Assembly (NCBI GenBank): GCA_033439255.1
Contig: CM065880.1
Coordinates: 1,922,001-1,986,000, forward strand
From: Hericium rajendrae
Taxonomy: Eukaryota; Basidiomycota; Agaricomycetes; Russulales; Hericiaceae
Direction: 5' to 3'
DNA length: 64,000 nt
The notes below the pieces were generated by a model. The model saw only the letters and a program-made list of their open reading frames with translations. It searched no databases and was not told the DNA's origin. Positions 63,901-64,000 of this stretch are shown in pieces (within the stretch, counting starts at the first letter, position 1; each line of letters opens with the position of its first letter). Both the position numbers and the translations under genes were made by a program.

Positions 63901-64000
63901 AGCCAGCCGCTCCGTTGTTGATCTCCCCAAAAGGCGATTTGCCTTGCCGGGACGCAACGCGGCGGGCGTATCCGTGCTTTCGATGCCTGGCTGGGTGCTG
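60923..64000 (+). CDS. Retrotransposon Gag (or Gag-Pol) polyprotein, cut by window end
   Basis: An uninterrupted frame of 1026 codons runs from ATG at 60923 (MAPKTRSVRADPP) to the right edge with no stop. Residues 1-480 are mostly Ser/Pro/charged; residues about 485-565 are Gly/Pro-rich (PPPAPGGAGDPSD). The retrotransposon gag core starts near 575 (LNPSDLPSWNGSSYTAVHYF) and includes YWLGDKWMLDRQIEFSEMHY, SPTDFITRRLTYARMI and LLRNASPEWHNIL. A CCHC zinc knuckle is at residues 872-885 (CKVCGSHNHWDKEC, C-x2-C-x4-H-x4-C). This order is that of Ty3/gypsy Gag. About 140 residues follow the knuckle inside the window; protease and reverse transcriptase would lie beyond it. The intact frame suggests a young copy. 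Confidence 0.9.
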   Translation, partial: MAPKTRSVRADPPLAPTPAPSPVAPDREDDAGDSSLALPSLDTEEANSPRRDPPPHLGLPPADDTLSTSRGSNEDPPELALHVAAAAAIYEEFQQTLVDRALLPEYIANRDFASYNEAVIVNRGIRSDGSPRFQLSFTEASVLHTLAERLQGFLDRLFDLFPPETRAGRTAYQIDPEFRLQSVLEGCESAMQVFMNWQALGYRLQRGARFVEKYRQEFAMDQRPASPASSTASSLLARRQTAVHSEYLRQLYASKSIKTRLPVHRQELLTQDPPVSLRAIIPVPNEVRNLDCPPYPSERDRSVAPLTTSAPAASGQASLSQAEVSAVDQELSIVEGDSTYRGPDYSQRYDLRNESGATFDNGLRGRPSSTAPPQVPAARRPRPSNVIYGLAQQSRIPGAGDLPITPARPFGTAAIPPPFPAPATVELPQGAWSAQDASAHFARARRNASDPSQILLSSASTASMLSRMKSSPAPSHHSSAHDGSGNGGRPPPAPGGAGDPSDPGSPGGPGGHGGNGGGPPPPGNPNHPAPRPQGVPYHGGPPDGTGPPAPPPPPPAPGVAAQPAPYYQDNRGPRLKEVLNPSDLPSWNGSSYTAVHYFTEVQQFASMGGSLPEVMGRWLWRRLDEGSSIRRWYMLLHDELKDYMSSHYLNWLQGIKTYWLGDKWMLDRQIEFSEMHYRQKRHENESPTDFITRRLTYARMIMGTGLDGAEEVRLLLRNASPEWHNILYASSVNNVAELMQRVRLQEAQLRAAHRGRGSDVVTRDELNTLLDSRLRGRNEGGSARRPFFGKRRTANTATAEDDDEGFPVSVEEEEDALAEASRRSYDNDDCVDGTSAEAFANEAKRQRPPPKGGYPFPKADQVKSSRKPPSPCKVCGSHNHWDKECPHWSYYDARKTANRLEGFEESLRTKKEEDVYTKAFEALLAESISSAYVDVAALDADMRDLRERSEPTPAKSAFLSRAPYVEEIEDEHFADLRSRTPRPNGPLLEEVHPASRSVVDLPKRRFALPGRNAAGVSVLSMPGWVL

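Overview
This 64 kb window looks like a filamentous basidiomycete (Agaricomycete-type) nuclear chromosome. Nearly every gene is broken by many short introns (about 45-80 bp, GT...AG, usually with a CTRAY branch site). Genes are densely packed on both strands, and the gene set is fungal: Cdc25-type RasGEF with SH3, Miro/Gem1, DUF3605, wax-synthase-like MBOAT, fungal BTB and vWA families. All gene models below were spliced by hand. Except for midasin, whose exon list I did not complete, I checked that exon lengths add up in frame.

Left part (1-13.8 kb): a long disordered protein (minus), a small two-finger C2H2 protein (minus), a CTDK-I/cyclin K-type cyclin (plus), an MBOAT/wax-synthase-like membrane acyltransferase (minus) and a 12-exon high-affinity nickel transporter (minus). 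A 2.5 kb gene-poor stretch follows, containing a MITE-like inverted repeat.

Middle (13.8-29 kb): RasGEF, an F-box/WD40 protein divergent from the mitochondrial Rho GTPase Gem1, a vWA-domain protein, a nucleolar G-patch protein, and a BTB-domain gene whose splice signals join two BTB units in one reading frame.

29.5-45.7 kb is one giant minus-strand gene, midasin (MDN1/REA1). It has six P-loops, a long linker, an acidic region and a C-terminal MIDAS domain. Midasin removes assembly factors from pre-60S ribosomes. The neighbouring G-patch protein belongs to a family that also acts in ribosome synthesis.

47-58 kb: a large PLP-dependent aromatic-amino-acid-decarboxylase-like gene with a long C-terminal extension. 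It needs a predicted 5-nt exon and has an apparent +1 frame disruption just after the catalytic lysine. Then come RanGAP (RNA1), a SAC3/GANP-like helical protein, a DUF3605 protein, a small one-TM protein and phosphopantothenoylcysteine decarboxylase (coenzyme A synthesis).

58.4-64 kb is repeat territory: an AT-richer block with duplicated segments and a 454-bp LTR-like unit, then a sharp change at about 60,276 into a GC-rich Ty3/gypsy-type retrotransposon. Its Gag (or Gag-Pol) frame is open from 60,923 through the right edge and carries a CCHC zinc knuckle. No tRNA, rRNA or CRISPR feature was seen.
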